Part shown: piece by piece, positions 10,545 through 19,523 of the stretch
Layout of the letters: every line of letters starts with the position of its first letter
How positions within the stretch are numbered: position 1 is the first letter of the stretch
Source: Isoetes taiwanensis
Taxonomy: Eukaryota; Streptophyta; Lycopodiopsida; Isoetales; Isoetaceae
Reading direction: 5' to 3'
Length of the DNA: 64,000 nucleotides
Assembly (NCBI GenBank): GCA_021234155.1
Contig: JAJEKV010000054.1
Span: 8,454,655-8,518,654 of the forward strand
Notes under the pieces: generated by a model
The model's database searches: none
What the model was told of the DNA's origin: nothing
The model's input: only the letters and a program-made list of their open reading frames with translations
Translations under genes and position numbers: made by a program

Positions 10545-12207
10545 TGTGACGTTCCAGGACAGTATACGGTCCCAGGACGTATACTGTACTGCCTCGTCAC
10601 GCGTACACGCCACTCCGACCGACGTGTACGCCAACGTGTAGCTAGGCTAGTAGCCCTAGGGGGCAACGCGCAAGGAGTGTGCAGTTATTAATGTGCACAT
10701 TAAACAATGTGCACATTCACTTAGGTGCACATTTTCCCATATGGCCATTTCATGCCAAGTGGGCCACACCCATAGGTGCAATTAATGTGCACATTTTCCA
10801 ATGTACACATTAATGTGGGCACACATTTCCATGTGGGCACATTTTGCCACCTAGCCATTAAAGGCAAGTGGGCCCATTCCCAATTATCCCACATGCCTAA
10901 AGGGGATAATTGGAAACCCTAGCCAACCCCTTGTCTATTAAAGGAGAGAAACCCTAACTTGCCCAATTTTCGTTTCTAGGGTTTTAGAACTCTGTTTTGG
11001 CTGCCTCAACAGCCAAAACCGCATCCCAGACTCTGCCTGAGAGAATTGCATCATTAGTTTCCCTTGATTCGAGCGTTTCAGCAGGATGGTCGAGCTCAGG
11101 TCAGGAGGAGCCACTCAAGGATCAGGTATTTGGCCAGTTAGATAGTCTAAACCCTATTTCAGTCATAGAATCAGTAGGTTTAGCCTATTAAATTGCCCAT
11201 AACAGCCTTCTAGATCTCTAGATACCAGCCTCTAACTAAAGAACCTAACTCTATGATGTAGATTAGATATAGTTCTTTAGTTCTTCTGTGAAGTATGTGG
11301 ATGATGTTTCTCTAGGAACTCCTTGTATTGGGAAGGGGGATAGAGACCTAGAGCTTGGTAGTAGATGCTCCTAGAGTAGCCTCTCTAGCACACTATAGAT
11401 TCGGCCTGTGTACAAGAGCCACACCGGGTTGTGGGTGAAGGGGGCCAGACTGGCTGAGAAGGAGGTTCATGTCCTGACTCCTGAACGATCCCTCTGGTGT
11501 GTAAAGCCTACCAGGGATCATTGTGACTAGGTCTGATGGCTTGCCACTGCGTGTGGGCAAGGCATGGGCTCGACACCCGTGAAGTGGTGTACACTTTCCA
11601 GTGGGTTCAGTCGAATACGGGCAGTGGCCCTCTAGTTACCTTGAGTCAGCATGTAGATCTCTGGAGGGAGTGATCCCTTCCTGCCCCATCGGAACTGGGA
11701 GGATGAAACCCAGGAATAGCCCTTTTGGCTATGCATCCGGCGGGCTACAGTCCGGTCCCAACACTTTTCAGCCTACTCTGCAAAGTGTGCACAGGAGGGG
11801 CGGATGGAGTGGACAACCCTATGCCATGTTCTTATGCCAGCCAAATCCATTGCCATGAATTCTGTCTGTAATGATCTCTGGAGACCCAAGCCGTCAGTCA
11901 TTCCCTTGAGTCTGAGCCTTGGGTAGAACTCCCCATATGTATTGTGCTCACCTTGTTTATGCAGATGTGATGGGCCACCCTCGAGGTGGCTATGTGCTTA
12001 TGTTATATACTGACATGTATGTTTACGCTTCCGCAGCTAGGTAGACCCTGAGGGAGACGGGGTAAATGACCCCTTCACTCTTCCCACTGGAACCCGTCAC
12101 GGTTGCAGCGTTATGTGGAGGGCCCTGTATCGGCATGGAGCCGGTATGGGGGATGAACTCCTGTTTGTATACGGTGAGTGCACCGTATACGAGTAGGGGA
12201 CGTCACA
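10545..12207 (+). repeat. 5' LTR (1,663 bp)
   Basis: It starts TGTGACGTTCCAGGACAG and ends GGGGACGTCACA, so the terminal 8 bp are inverted. Near each end is a perfect inverted 9-mer with a GTATACG core: CAGTATACG/CGTATACTG at 10,560-10,586, and GTATACGGT/ACCGTATAC at 12,167-12,190. The U3 part (10,689-10,845) has about seven copies of a palindromic TGTGCACA-type motif. A TATTAAAGG at about 10,936 could be the TATA box. Compared with the 3' LTR, the outer parts (before about 10,980 and after about 11,860) are nearly identical, but the middle is clearly diverged, with many differences of CAG or CTG here versus CGG or CG there. Confidence 0.95.
10689..10845 (+). promoter_or_regulatory. U3 array of TGTGCACA-type motifs
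   Basis: Within 160 bp of U3 the palindrome TGTGCACA or a near copy (GGTGCACA, TGTACACA, GTGGGCACA) occurs about seven times, most within an AATGTGCACATT context. The same array is in the 3' LTR at about 22,305-22,460. Its position upstream of the presumed TATA box suggests enhancer elements; this is inference from placement. Confidence 0.55.
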
Positions 12208-12208
12208 G

Positions 12209-12220
12209 TGGTATCAGAGC
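12209..12220 (+). other. Primer-binding site, initiator-Met tRNA
   Basis: The sequence TGGTATCAGAGC starts two bases after the 5' LTR and matches the complement of the 3' end of plant initiator methionine tRNA, the usual primer for Ty3/gypsy and Ty1/copia minus-strand synthesis. It fixes the LTR boundary and the element's orientation. Confidence 0.93.
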
Positions 12221-12411
12221 AATGTTCTTGGTGACCAAGAGCAAAGCACTGACCATGTTCCCAGTAGTACTAACTTGATAGGATCCTTAAACCTCGAAAA
12301 ATGAGAAAATTTTCTTCTCATTTTTGTAGTTTTGCTAAGCTAGTAACAGTTAAAATGAATAAAAACGTAACAAGACTAAAATTGGTGAGCCAACATCCAA
12401 AAAGTAGGGTG

Positions 12412-12478
12412 GTCTCACACGTCGCGCCAGGACAGAATTTGAGATTCTCAAAATCGGGCTGGGCGCAACGTGTGAGAC
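12412..12478. repeat. 67-bp palindrome, copy 1
   Basis: The arms GTCTCACACGTCGCGCC and (inverted) GGGCGCAACGTGTGAGAC enclose a central TTTGAGA-T-TCTCAAA, so the whole unit folds back on itself with almost no loop. It lies upstream of the H3-like gene, exactly 200 bp before copy 2. Confidence 0.9.
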
Positions 12479-12611
12479 ATTCAGCTTAATCGCTTAAAAA
12501 GTCATAAATCACAGTAAAATAACTTGATAAATCTAAATTTAAGCTAAGAATCATTAGAATTGGCATGTTACATGTTTTAAAAGTACAAAATTTAGTAGTG
12601 GGTCCCACCAT

Positions 12612-12678
12612 GTCTCACACGTCGCGCCAGGACAGATTTTGAGATTCTCGAAATCGGGCTGGGCGCAACGTGTGAGAC
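12612..12678. repeat. 67-bp palindrome, copy 2
   Basis: It is nearly identical to copy 1, with a few substitutions in the central part. It ends 76 bp before the TATA box of accessory unit 1, so it sits where an upstream promoter element would. Confidence 0.9.
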
Positions 12679-12753
12679 CTTGCTTAATTAGGGGGTTTAG
12701 ATGTTTTAAGCAACCCAAAACGGTAGTTTAAAAGTTGACCTAAAAATTGACCC

Positions 12754-12763
12754 CTATAAATAG
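12754..12763 (+). promoter_or_regulatory. TATA box of accessory unit 1
   Basis: CTATAAATAG follows the palindrome pair and precedes a C-rich leader. The motif AGGCGATCTT lies 67 bp downstream; the same motif lies 61 bp downstream of the TATA box of unit 2. This parallel arrangement supports two related internal promoters. Promoter function is inferred. Confidence 0.7.
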
Positions 12764-12923
12764 ACCTAGACCCCTCCCATTTCCACGTTCCTTCCTTAGA
12801 AAAATTGCTCGTGTCCGCCAAGGCGATCTTTCCGCTTTTAGCTCGATCGACGGAAGCGACAAATGATGGCCCGCGACAAAGCGGTCGCAAAGGAAGCCTC
12901 TGTAAGCGAATCATCCAGCGCCA

Positions 12924-14108
12924 ATGCTCGGCCTCTTCGAGAGAGTCCTTCAAGAACGCCTTTTCCGGGGAGGCGAATCTTCTTCGAGCGAAGATGCAGG
13001 ATCAGATCGGAGCGACCACACAGAGATCATAGACGACGACCGGCCAGACATCATGCATCAAATCCTAGAGGACATCGCAGCGGAGGAGGAGAGGACCAGG
13101 GAGCAAAGGGAGCAGAAAGGGCAGCCAATAGCCGAGGAGCAACACCAGAATGAGACCCACACACAGGAAGAACAGGGGAGAGAAGAGCAGCAGCCGCCGA
13201 AGCTCACCCCGGATGAAGAAGCCGATCTTGCACGCTTCATAAGCAAGTATGAAGCCAAAGAACGCCGCCGGGAGCAGAGGACGAAGAGTCGGGAAGACGA
13301 CCCGACCACAACCAGCGGGCCAAAGAAGAGAAAGGCCAAAGCCATCAAGGCAGCCGGCAGGAAAGTTGTGAAGGTCGGCAAGCGAGCGACGGGTCCCGTA
13401 ATCAACGAACCATCAGGCGAAGAGACCCCGCCTTCCACCGACGACTCGGACCAAGACTACGCACTGGCCACGATGGAGCGAAGTTCGCCAAAACCCCCAC
13501 CAGAGAAGGGAAGTGCCCCCCAGGTAGCACAGAGCAGGAGGAGGCCGGACAGTGGCGGCTCCCCACCGTTCCCGACATGGGATAGGGTCAAAGCCCCACG
13601 GCCACAACGGGAGGCATATGTGATAGACCCTGTCAAGGTCTATCAGAAGAGGATCAAGGAGCACAACGCTTACATGGCGAAGTGGGAGGCCTACAATGCC
13701 TACTACCAGGAGCACAGGGTGAGAACAGTCGAAGGTGGAGTACCCCCGAAGCGGACTCTGAAGCCACCCCCACCAAAGCCCAAGCCTCCCAGAGCACCAG
13801 GAAAGAAGCGGGCCGGCAAGAAGAAGCTGGAGAACAGAGCCCTCAAGGAAATCCGGCACTTCCAGAGGAGCTACGGACTCTTGATTCCCCGGGCACCGTT
13901 TCAACGTTTGGTCCGCGAGGTCATACAGGAGTACAACACGGACATGCGAGTAACCGACGAGATGTTGCTGTGCCTACAAGAGGCAGCAGAGGCAAAGATA
14001 GTGCAGCATTTTGAAGATTCAACGGCCTGCACAGTGCACGCGAAGAGGGTCACCCTCATGAGGCAGGATATGTATCTTGCTAGGCACATCAAGGGAGAGC
14101 GGCCTTGA
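12924..14108 (+). CDS. Histone H3-like accessory protein of the retrotransposon (394 aa)
   Basis: Residues 305-394 (13,836-14,105) align without gaps to H3 positions 46-135 and stop where H3 stops. By hand I count about 48 of 90 identities. Visible H3 landmarks are ALKEIRHFQ (alpha-N), PFQRLVRE (alpha-1), LQEAAEA and FEDS (alpha-2), then C110, HAKRVT (H113 to T118), D123 and GER at the end, so the H3-H3' four-helix interface is kept. LLIPRAPF and VTLM resemble CENH3, but loop 1 has H3 length and the CENH3 Trp is absent. The first 304 residues are an unrelated tail: acidic (to about 120), a basic patch GPKKRKAKAIKAAGRKVVK, then Pro/Lys-rich to 304. An upstream ATG (12,863, in another frame) starts MMARDKAVAKEAS, faintly H3-tail-like; one indel would join it. 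The frame is fully open although pol is broken. Nuclear, nucleosome-forming function is inferred. Confidence 0.9.
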   Translation: MLGLFERVLQERLFRGGESSSSEDAGSDRSDHTEIIDDDRPDIMHQILEDIAAEEERTREQREQKGQPIAEEQHQNETHTQEEQGREEQQPPKLTPDEEADLARFISKYEAKERRREQRTKSREDDPTTTSGPKKRKAKAIKAAGRKVVKVGKRATGPVINEPSGEETPPSTDDSDQDYALATMERSSPKPPPEKGSAPQVAQSRRRPDSGGSPPFPTWDRVKAPRPQREAYVIDPVKVYQKRIKEHNAYMAKWEAYNAYYQEHRVRTVEGGVPPKRTLKPPPPKPKPPRAPGKKRAGKKKLENRALKEIRHFQRSYGLLIPRAPFQRLVREVIQEYNTDMRVTDEMLLCLQEAAEAKIVQHFEDSTACTVHAKRVTLMRQDMYLARHIKGERP

Positions 14109-14253
14109 AACCTTTTTGTAAATAGGGAACATTTTGTTAATATAAAGAATTTTTGTGTAATTAATGTGTCTAATCTAGCTTAATTAAGTTAAGTTAGAGA
14201 ATTCTAGTCTTTGGGTTTAGTTAATTTGGAGCTTTGAGCAAAATTGAGACGAT
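14109..14253 (+). terminator. Probable 3' UTR/poly(A) region of accessory unit 1
   Basis: After the stop codon the sequence turns AT-rich, with TTTTTGTAAATAG, AATATAAAG and TTTTTGTGTAATTAATGTG motifs like the far-upstream and near-upstream elements of plant poly(A) sites. Together with the upstream TATA box this makes unit 1 a self-contained gene. No cleavage site can be fixed from sequence. Confidence 0.4.
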
Positions 14254-14320
14254 GTCTCACACGTCGCGCCAGGACAGATTTTGAGATTCTCAAAATCGGG
14301 TTGGGCGCAACGTGTGAGAC
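14254..14320. repeat. 67-bp palindrome, copy 3
   Basis: It has the same arms as copies 1 and 2, with a single change in the 3' arm region (GGGTTGGGCGC). It opens the second palindrome pair, between the H3-like gene and accessory unit 2. Confidence 0.9.
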
Positions 14321-14452
14321 CATGCCCAAAAGTGCCCAAAACAGCTCCAAATCGACCAAATAAGGGGTCAATTCTGCCTAACTCGACGAGTTTAATGGAA
14401 TTACAGCCTTAAATCACCCAAATTGATTAAGTCTAGCCCAATTAGGACCCAT

Positions 14453-14519
14453 GTCTCACACGTCGCGCCAGGACAGAAAATGAGATTCTCAAAATCGGTG
14501 CAGGCATAACGTGTGAGAC
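14453..14519. repeat. 67-bp palindrome, copy 4
   Basis: The 5' arm is conserved but the 3' arm is more changed (GTGCAGGCATAACGTGTG), so it pairs less perfectly. The spacing to copy 3 is 199 bp, matching the 200 bp between copies 1 and 2. Confidence 0.88.
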
Positions 14520-14700
14520 CTCAATGTCATTTTCTTCACCAAATGATCTCCAAGTTGTTGCAATAGGTTCATTAGTTGTTCTTAGCATGCTCAAACCTTA
14601 GAAGTAGTCTTCAAACTCACAATTGCATCCTTTAATAGGTCAGAATCACCTAATCTCAGTAAATTCTAGGTCATCAAAAAATTAGGGTTTCCCCATTTTC

Positions 14701-14710
14701 TATAAATAAG
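14701..14710 (+). promoter_or_regulatory. TATA box of accessory unit 2
   Basis: TATAAATAAG lies 181 bp after palindrome copy 4 and 61 bp before the shared leader motif TAGGCGATCTT (14,761). A pyrimidine-rich leader follows (TTTGCTCTCTCCC). It repeats the plan of the unit 1 promoter. Confidence 0.65.
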
Positions 14711-14849
14711 TCCCCCATTTCTCATTTAGCACCCCCGCAAGTTTGCTCTCTCCCTTTGCTTAGGCGATCTTCCAGCTCCCTGAGGCGCTTCTGCATCCGT
14801 CTGTTACTCTCCTCTTCGCTAGATCAATGGCCACTGCTGACTTCGGGCG

Positions 14850-15993
14850 ATGATACGGCCGCCGAAGGCCCATCTTCGCCAGGCGGATGTCAACGACATC
14901 TTCCAAGTCTTTGGGAAAGAAATTGATATCCAAGCTACGCTAAATGCAACCCCAGCATATAGACAAGTCCTAGCAGAATTCCAAGCTAGGGTAGGACCCT
15001 CCCTTGTCCAGGTCCCCCCTTGCATAGGCTATTTTGTCCCCCGCCCATCCCTTCAAGCGACCTTTGGGGATGTCCCCAACATCGCCAAGTACTGACCAAC
15101 AAAGCGCCAAAGGCTGCGGACTACATGGTCCGACGACCAACAACAGACCAAGTACTTCTCCTACACCGCGGCCTTAGCCATCTTCTTATCCCACCGTGCC
15201 GAAAACCCAATGGGGGCAACCTCTATCCCTCCGATGGAGGTGGACCCCATAGCAGTGCAGGAAGAAGAGCAGATGTGCTTGCAGTATCAGCAAGAGCAGG
15301 AAGGAAAAGATGAAGAAGAAGAGGAGTCCGACGACAATAAGTACACGGAACTCGACTCAGAGGAGGAACGACGACAAGCAGAACAGGAGATGGTGAACTT
15401 CGAAAGCGAGCCGTGAGTAACATCGATTGTCCCCACTCGGGCTAGGCATCACAAGCCTAGCCCCTATCATCATCAACAGAGAGGAGTTCCTACTCCTCAA
15501 CGATATCCAGAACCTCCCCGAATGCAGGGAGAGGGAGCTCAGATTGGACGAACTGCTCCACCAACTGCGGCAGACCGACATGGACGACTTCATCGTCCGG
15601 GGAGCCTCGGACTTTCCGCTCCAAGTAAGAGAAGCCGACACTTACACAGGAGAGCCGACTTCAGACATACAGGCCTACAGCAGTATCAGGCAAATGATGG
15701 AGGAGCAAGAGCTGCCAACCGAGGAGGAGTTCCTCGCCCTCCAGGAACAGATGGGGATCCGTGGGAAGACCACGAGCATTCTAATGCCGAGACCTTCGAC
15801 ACCACCTCCATTAAGAGGAGAAGGAATCGACCTCAGGAGAATCGACACCATAATCGAAGACTACAGGGAGCTCACCGAGATAGAGGTCGACGAATCTGGC
15901 GGACGGCAGATAGAACAGAGGTCAATCGGCCGGAGAAGCTTCGGCCCGGACGACAATGACAGTCCCCGAGGTACTACCTCCGCTGGCTGCTAG
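14850..15993 (+). pseudogene. Accessory ORF2 of the retrotransposon (acidic protein, possibly spliced)
   Basis: From ATG 14,850 the frame reads MIRPPKAHLRQADVNDIFQ and stays open to 15,415 except for one TGA at 15,093. It is acidic at 15,260-15,410 (KDEEEEESDDNKYTELDSEEE). At 15,413 there is a GTGAGT donor and at 15,479 a CAACAG acceptor; removing these 67 nt joins the frame to EEFLLLNDIQNLPECRERE and on to 15,993. An earlier ATG (14,827, MATADFGR) ends in a TGA and would need one indel. I do not recognise the protein; it has no membrane segment. Long acidic runs are common in histone-binding proteins, which is suggestive next to an H3-like gene but proves nothing. The TGA could be a real mutation or a sequence error. 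Confidence 0.55.
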
Positions 15994-16300
15994 ATGGTAG
16001 AATAGCGGTAATCCACCGCAAGTTCAGCCCCGTGAGGTGAAGAAGGAGTGTTCATGCTTGATTGCACTCTCGGGCCGGCGGGCAGCATGCTCGCGATAGC
16101 GCCAAATGTCGACTATGCTTTGTCCCGGTCAAGAGAGCAATGGCACTTGACCTCTTCGACCGCCATACCCCATCGACGTCCAGGCGAGATTAGCGGTCAC
16201 CGCAGCTCTTACATCCCAACCCGGGGTAGAAGATCTGGTGAGAGCCTTGCGAGGCTGCTCGTCGGCAAGCATCATCGGGAACTTGGGTCATTGGTAGGAA
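15970..16300 (+). pseudogene. Frameshifted C-terminal remainder of accessory ORF2
   Basis: Coding-like translations continue past 15,993 in other frames: SPRYYLRWLLDGRIAVIHRK at about 15,961-16,020, then VPVKRAMALDLFDR at about 16,110-16,155, then YPIDVQARLAVTAALTSQPG followed by VEDLVRALRG, ending near 16,292. The shifts sit where stops appear, as if one long protein had suffered several small indels. The next 340 bp (16,300-16,636) are AT-rich with ATATTATATAATATATG near 16,395, plausibly a poly(A) region, and lead into gag. Confidence 0.45.
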
Positions 16301-16636
16301 CGGCCCAAGTTAAAAAGTTCCTTGAGGACAACCCGTCTTTACCGGCGATTTCAAGACTAGTTAGACTCTTGATCCCGGAGACTTTTTGTACTAAAATATT
16401 ATATAATATATGAATATAATCTCTGTTGCACTTTAAATGTTTTGTTGATATATTTTGTTCCACAATTATGCCAACAAACCATAAACAATGCGAGAGAACA
16501 AGTAAAACTAACCATATAGCCATGAATTACTTGTGTATGCAGTTAGAGGCCTAGGCTCAGGCGAGCGACAACGCCAAGACCTTAGGGAAGAACAGAGACC
16601 CTTGAGACCACCCCGGCAAGGAACTTATTCGAAGAA

Positions 16637-19180
16637 ATGGAACCCATGACCCCAGAGGAGGAGATATCCCAGATGAGGACGGACCTTGAACAGATAAAGG
16701 CTCTATTAGCCGCACAAGCAGGAGCAGGTTCGGTGGGCAATGCTCAATTGCCACAAGCATCAGCTCGGAAAACGGGAAGGGACAGGAAGAGGAGCAAGAG
16801 AAGGAGATCCCCCAGCTCGGATTCCTCCGACTCAAGCTCAGACTCAGACTCCGACTCCGAGGAAGAGGAAGAGCAGGCCCAGGACCGAACAGATGGAAGG
16901 CAAAGGAACACTGAAGAGGGAAGGCAGAGAAACACCCCAGATGGACGACAAAGGGACACCAGGGCCTCTGACTACCAGAAGAAGGTAGATTCCGCACTAG
17001 GCAATGTATGGAAGGCCCGGAAACTGGAACAGTTCTCGGGGGAGAACAGGTCAGGACTAGAAGCAGAAGCATGGCTGGATGAGATGAGTGAGTACGGCAA
17101 TGCTTATGGCATGAAGGATAAAGACAAAGGAAGAGTGGCAACAGCCAACTTGAAAGGAGCCGCACGGATTTGGTGGAAGGGTTATGCAAAGGCACATGGC
17201 TTAAGCAGGGATGCTTGTAAGTTCAGGAAGTTTGCTAAAGCCTTCAAGCGCCACTGCGTTCCAAGGGAACATAAGTCCAGCATGATGCAGCAGTTCTATA
17301 GGCTCCAACAGGGAAACAAATCAGTCCAGAAATATACAGAGGAATTCATGAGGCTGAGGCTGTGTGTGCCAAAATTGGGTGAGAAGCATGCAGTAGAAAG
17401 CTATATTGAGGGGCTGAATGAGGAGATCCGCAAGCTTGTGAGGGCAATAAACCCTAAGACAGTATCAGAAGCAGAGTCCAAGGCTATAAGCTTGCAAGGG
17501 ACGGGACCTCAGAATAGCGGACAGAGGCAGCAGCATTTCCAGGACAAAGGCAAGGCGACAGGGAACTATAGCCCTAGAGCAGCCAGTCCAGGTCCAGCTA
17601 GAGCCCCATATGGTGGCAACCAGGGGAAACAGCAGGAGAAGAAGCAGGTGTCCTTCAAGGACAAGCAGGAGGGGTCAAACTACTCCAAAGCAGTGCGATC
17701 CTTTTTGCAGGCGATGCCCAAGGAAAAGAGACAGGAGTGCATAGAAAAGCAGCTTTGCTTCAGGTGCTTCCAGCCAGGCCATAGGACAGCGAACTGCCCT
17801 TACGTCATGAGTGCAGCGCTAGCGGAATTGGGAGATTGGGACACTCTGTCTGACGACGACGGCGACGAAGGCCGCGACTACATTCAGGGTGAGTGTCATA
17901 TCTTTGCCGCAATAGATACAGAGCAAGCGGAGAGCCAGTATAAAGTAATTTCCACAGTAGGGAAGGCTAAGACCAAGTCATTCATAGTCTTGATAGACTC
18001 AGGAAGTAGCCATAACTTTGCATCCCCCAGAATGGTTCAAATGTTGAAGTTGAAACCACTAAAGTCAAAGCCAAGGCCCGTTGTCTTAGCAAGTGGGGCA
18101 GTAAGGCAGACGGCAGGCAAGAGAATTAACTTCGACATCGACTTGCCAGGGATTAATATCCAGATGGGGGCAGAAGTAATGGGCATTGGCAAGTACGACT
18201 TGATTATAGGAATGGAGTACCTTGGACCAGCAGGGGCCATTATCGATTGTGGAAAGCGGAAGGTGACCTTCCCAACACCCGACGGCAAGATTATTGAGAT
18301 AACAGGTAAGGAAGTTATTTCCATCATGCAGTGTATGTCTTCTAAACGGCTGTTCAAGTGCATCAAGAGTGAGCAAGTGGCATACATTTTCAAGCTTGAG
18401 ATTAGTGAGCCGGAATCGGAAGGAAGCAAAGAAGACAAGGTGCTCAGCAAGTTGCCGAAGCAAATAGCTAAGCTGATCACGGAGTTCCATGATCTCTTTC
18501 CAGATGAGATCAAGCAGCTCCCTCCTTATAGGGGAGTCGAGTGCGAGATAGCACTCGAACCGGGAACAAAGCCAACAAGCAAGGCTCCATATAGAATGAC
18601 AACGCAGGAGTTGTCGGAGCTAAAGAAGCAGTTGCAGGAGCTGCTTGACCTAGGTTTCATTAGACCTAGTGTTTCGCCATTTGGAGCGCCCATTCTCTTC
18701 GTTAAGAAGAAGGATGGCAGTTTAAGAATGTGCATAGACTATAGGCAGTTGAATAAGCACACCATCAAGAACAAGTATGCGCTTCCCAGATCGGATGATT
18801 TGATGGATCAGCTTCAAGGAGCAAAGGTCTTCTCCAAAATCGACTTAAGGTCAGGCTATCATCAGATCCGGATAAAGGAAGAAGATATTCATAAGACCGC
18901 TTTTAGAACGCGGTATGGGCACTATGAATTCACGGTAATGCCTTTCGGCTTATCGAATGCCCCCGCGACGTTCATGAGGCTCATGAACGACATCTTCAGG
19001 GAGTTTTTAGACACCTTTGTGATCGTATTCTTCGATGACATTTTGGTGTATAGCAGATCCCTCGAGGAGCACGTACAATACTTGAGGAGGGTGCTAGAGA
19101 AGTTGAAGAGGCACCAGTTGTACGCCAAGTTGTCGGGCGTGTCGCCGAAGCGGAAAAGGTGGAGTATCTCGGCCATGTGA
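16637..19180 (+). CDS. gag-protease-reverse transcriptase polyprotein (truncated by frameshift)
   Basis: This frame is 847 aa. Residues 1-110 are a charged, Ser/Asp-rich leader. A retrotransposon gag domain follows (about 120-290; [30 protein letters not shown]). The zinc knuckle [14 protein letters not shown] lies near 373-387, and the aspartic protease motif [10 protein letters not shown] near 454. Reverse transcriptase starts near 690 ([31 protein letters not shown]), with the active site FFDDILVYS near 800. gag packages the RNA, protease matures the proteins and RT makes cDNA. The frame ends early at 19,180 because of a shift in the RT thumb, where residues after YAKLS are missing or out of frame. 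gag and pol lie in one frame with no shift between them, as in most plant chromoviruses. Confidence 0.93.
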   Translation: MEPMTPEEEISQMRTDLEQIKALLAAQAGAGSVGNAQLPQASARKTGRDRKRSKRRRSPSSDSSDSSSDSDSDSEEEEEQAQDRTDGRQRNTEEGRQRNTPDGRQRDTRASDYQKKVDSALGNVWKARKLEQFSGENRSGLEAEAWLDEMSEYGNAYGMKDKDKGRVATANLKGAARIWWKGYAKAHGLSRDACKFRKFAKAFKRHCVPREHKSSMMQQFYRLQQGNKSVQKYTEEFMRLRLCVPKLGEKHAVESYIEGLNEEIRKLVRAINPKTVSEAESKAISLQGTGPQNSGQRQQHFQDKGKATGNYSPRAASPGPARAPYGGNQGKQQEKKQVSFKDKQEGSNYSKAVRSFLQAMPKEKRQECIEKQLCFRCFQPGHRTANCPYVMSAALAELGDWDTLSDDDGDEGRDYIQGECHIFAAIDTEQAESQYKVISTVGKAKTKSFIVLIDSGSSHNFASPRMVQMLKLKPLKSKPRPVVLASGAVRQTAGKRINFDIDLPGINIQMGAEVMGIGKYDLIIGMEYLGPAGAIIDCGKRKVTFPTPDGKIIEITGKEVISIMQCMSSKRLFKCIKSEQVAYIFKLEISEPESEGSKEDKVLSKLPKQIAKLITEFHDLFPDEIKQLPPYRGVECEIALEPGTKPTSKAPYRMTTQELSELKKQLQELLDLGFIRPSVSPFGAPILFVKKKDGSLRMCIDYRQLNKHTIKNKYALPRSDDLMDQLQGAKVFSKIDLRSGYHQIRIKEEDIHKTAFRTRYGHYEFTVMPFGLSNAPATFMRLMNDIFREFLDTFVIVFFDDILVYSRSLEEHVQYLRRVLEKLKRHQLYAKLSGVSPKRKRWSISAM

Positions 19181-19523
19181 TCTCGCCAGAAGGCATCTCG
19201 GACGGATCCCCGCAAAGATTGAAGCCGCTATTCGCTGGTCGGCCAAGAATGTGCATGAAGTCAGAAGTTTTCTCGGCCTAGCAGTGGTACTACATGTGAA
19301 GTTCGTGGAAGAACTTTGCTAAGATAGCAGCCCCGCTAATGTGACTTGACGAGGGCGGAGAAAGTGAAAGATTGGGCAGAGCATTGGCACAAGAAAGCCT
19401 GCTGTGGTTTGAACTGTTGAAGGAAGCTTTAACAACCGCCCCAGTCTTTAACCCGCCGGACCCGGAGAAAGACAAGCTTGTAGCGACGGACGCAAGTAAG
19501 ATAGCTACAGGGGCAGTGCTTTC
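19181..19523 (+). pseudogene. RT connection/RNase H start, frameshifted
   Basis: Between the two open frames, homology continues but changes frame several times: [11 protein letters not shown] at about 19,160-19,195, the region around 19,270-19,350 where an LTR-element RT normally reads 'FLGL..YYR.F...F..IA.PLT.L', and the RNase H start TDASKIATGAVL at 19,487-19,522. At least three small indels are needed. Some fall at CAG or CTG triplets. Confidence 0.8.

Noticed and set aside
11601-12278. Open frames inside the 5' LTR (and matching ones in the 3' LTR)
   Set aside because: They are short, differ between the two LTRs and show no domain; LTRs are non-coding here.
13058-13904. Long minus-strand frames opposite the H3-like gene
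   Set aside because: Shadow frames of a GC-rich coding region; composition and overlap with the clear H3-like frame argue against them.
16557-17195. 212-aa minus-strand frame opposite gag
   Set aside because: Shadow of the gag leader; no domain and opposite to a well-supported gene.
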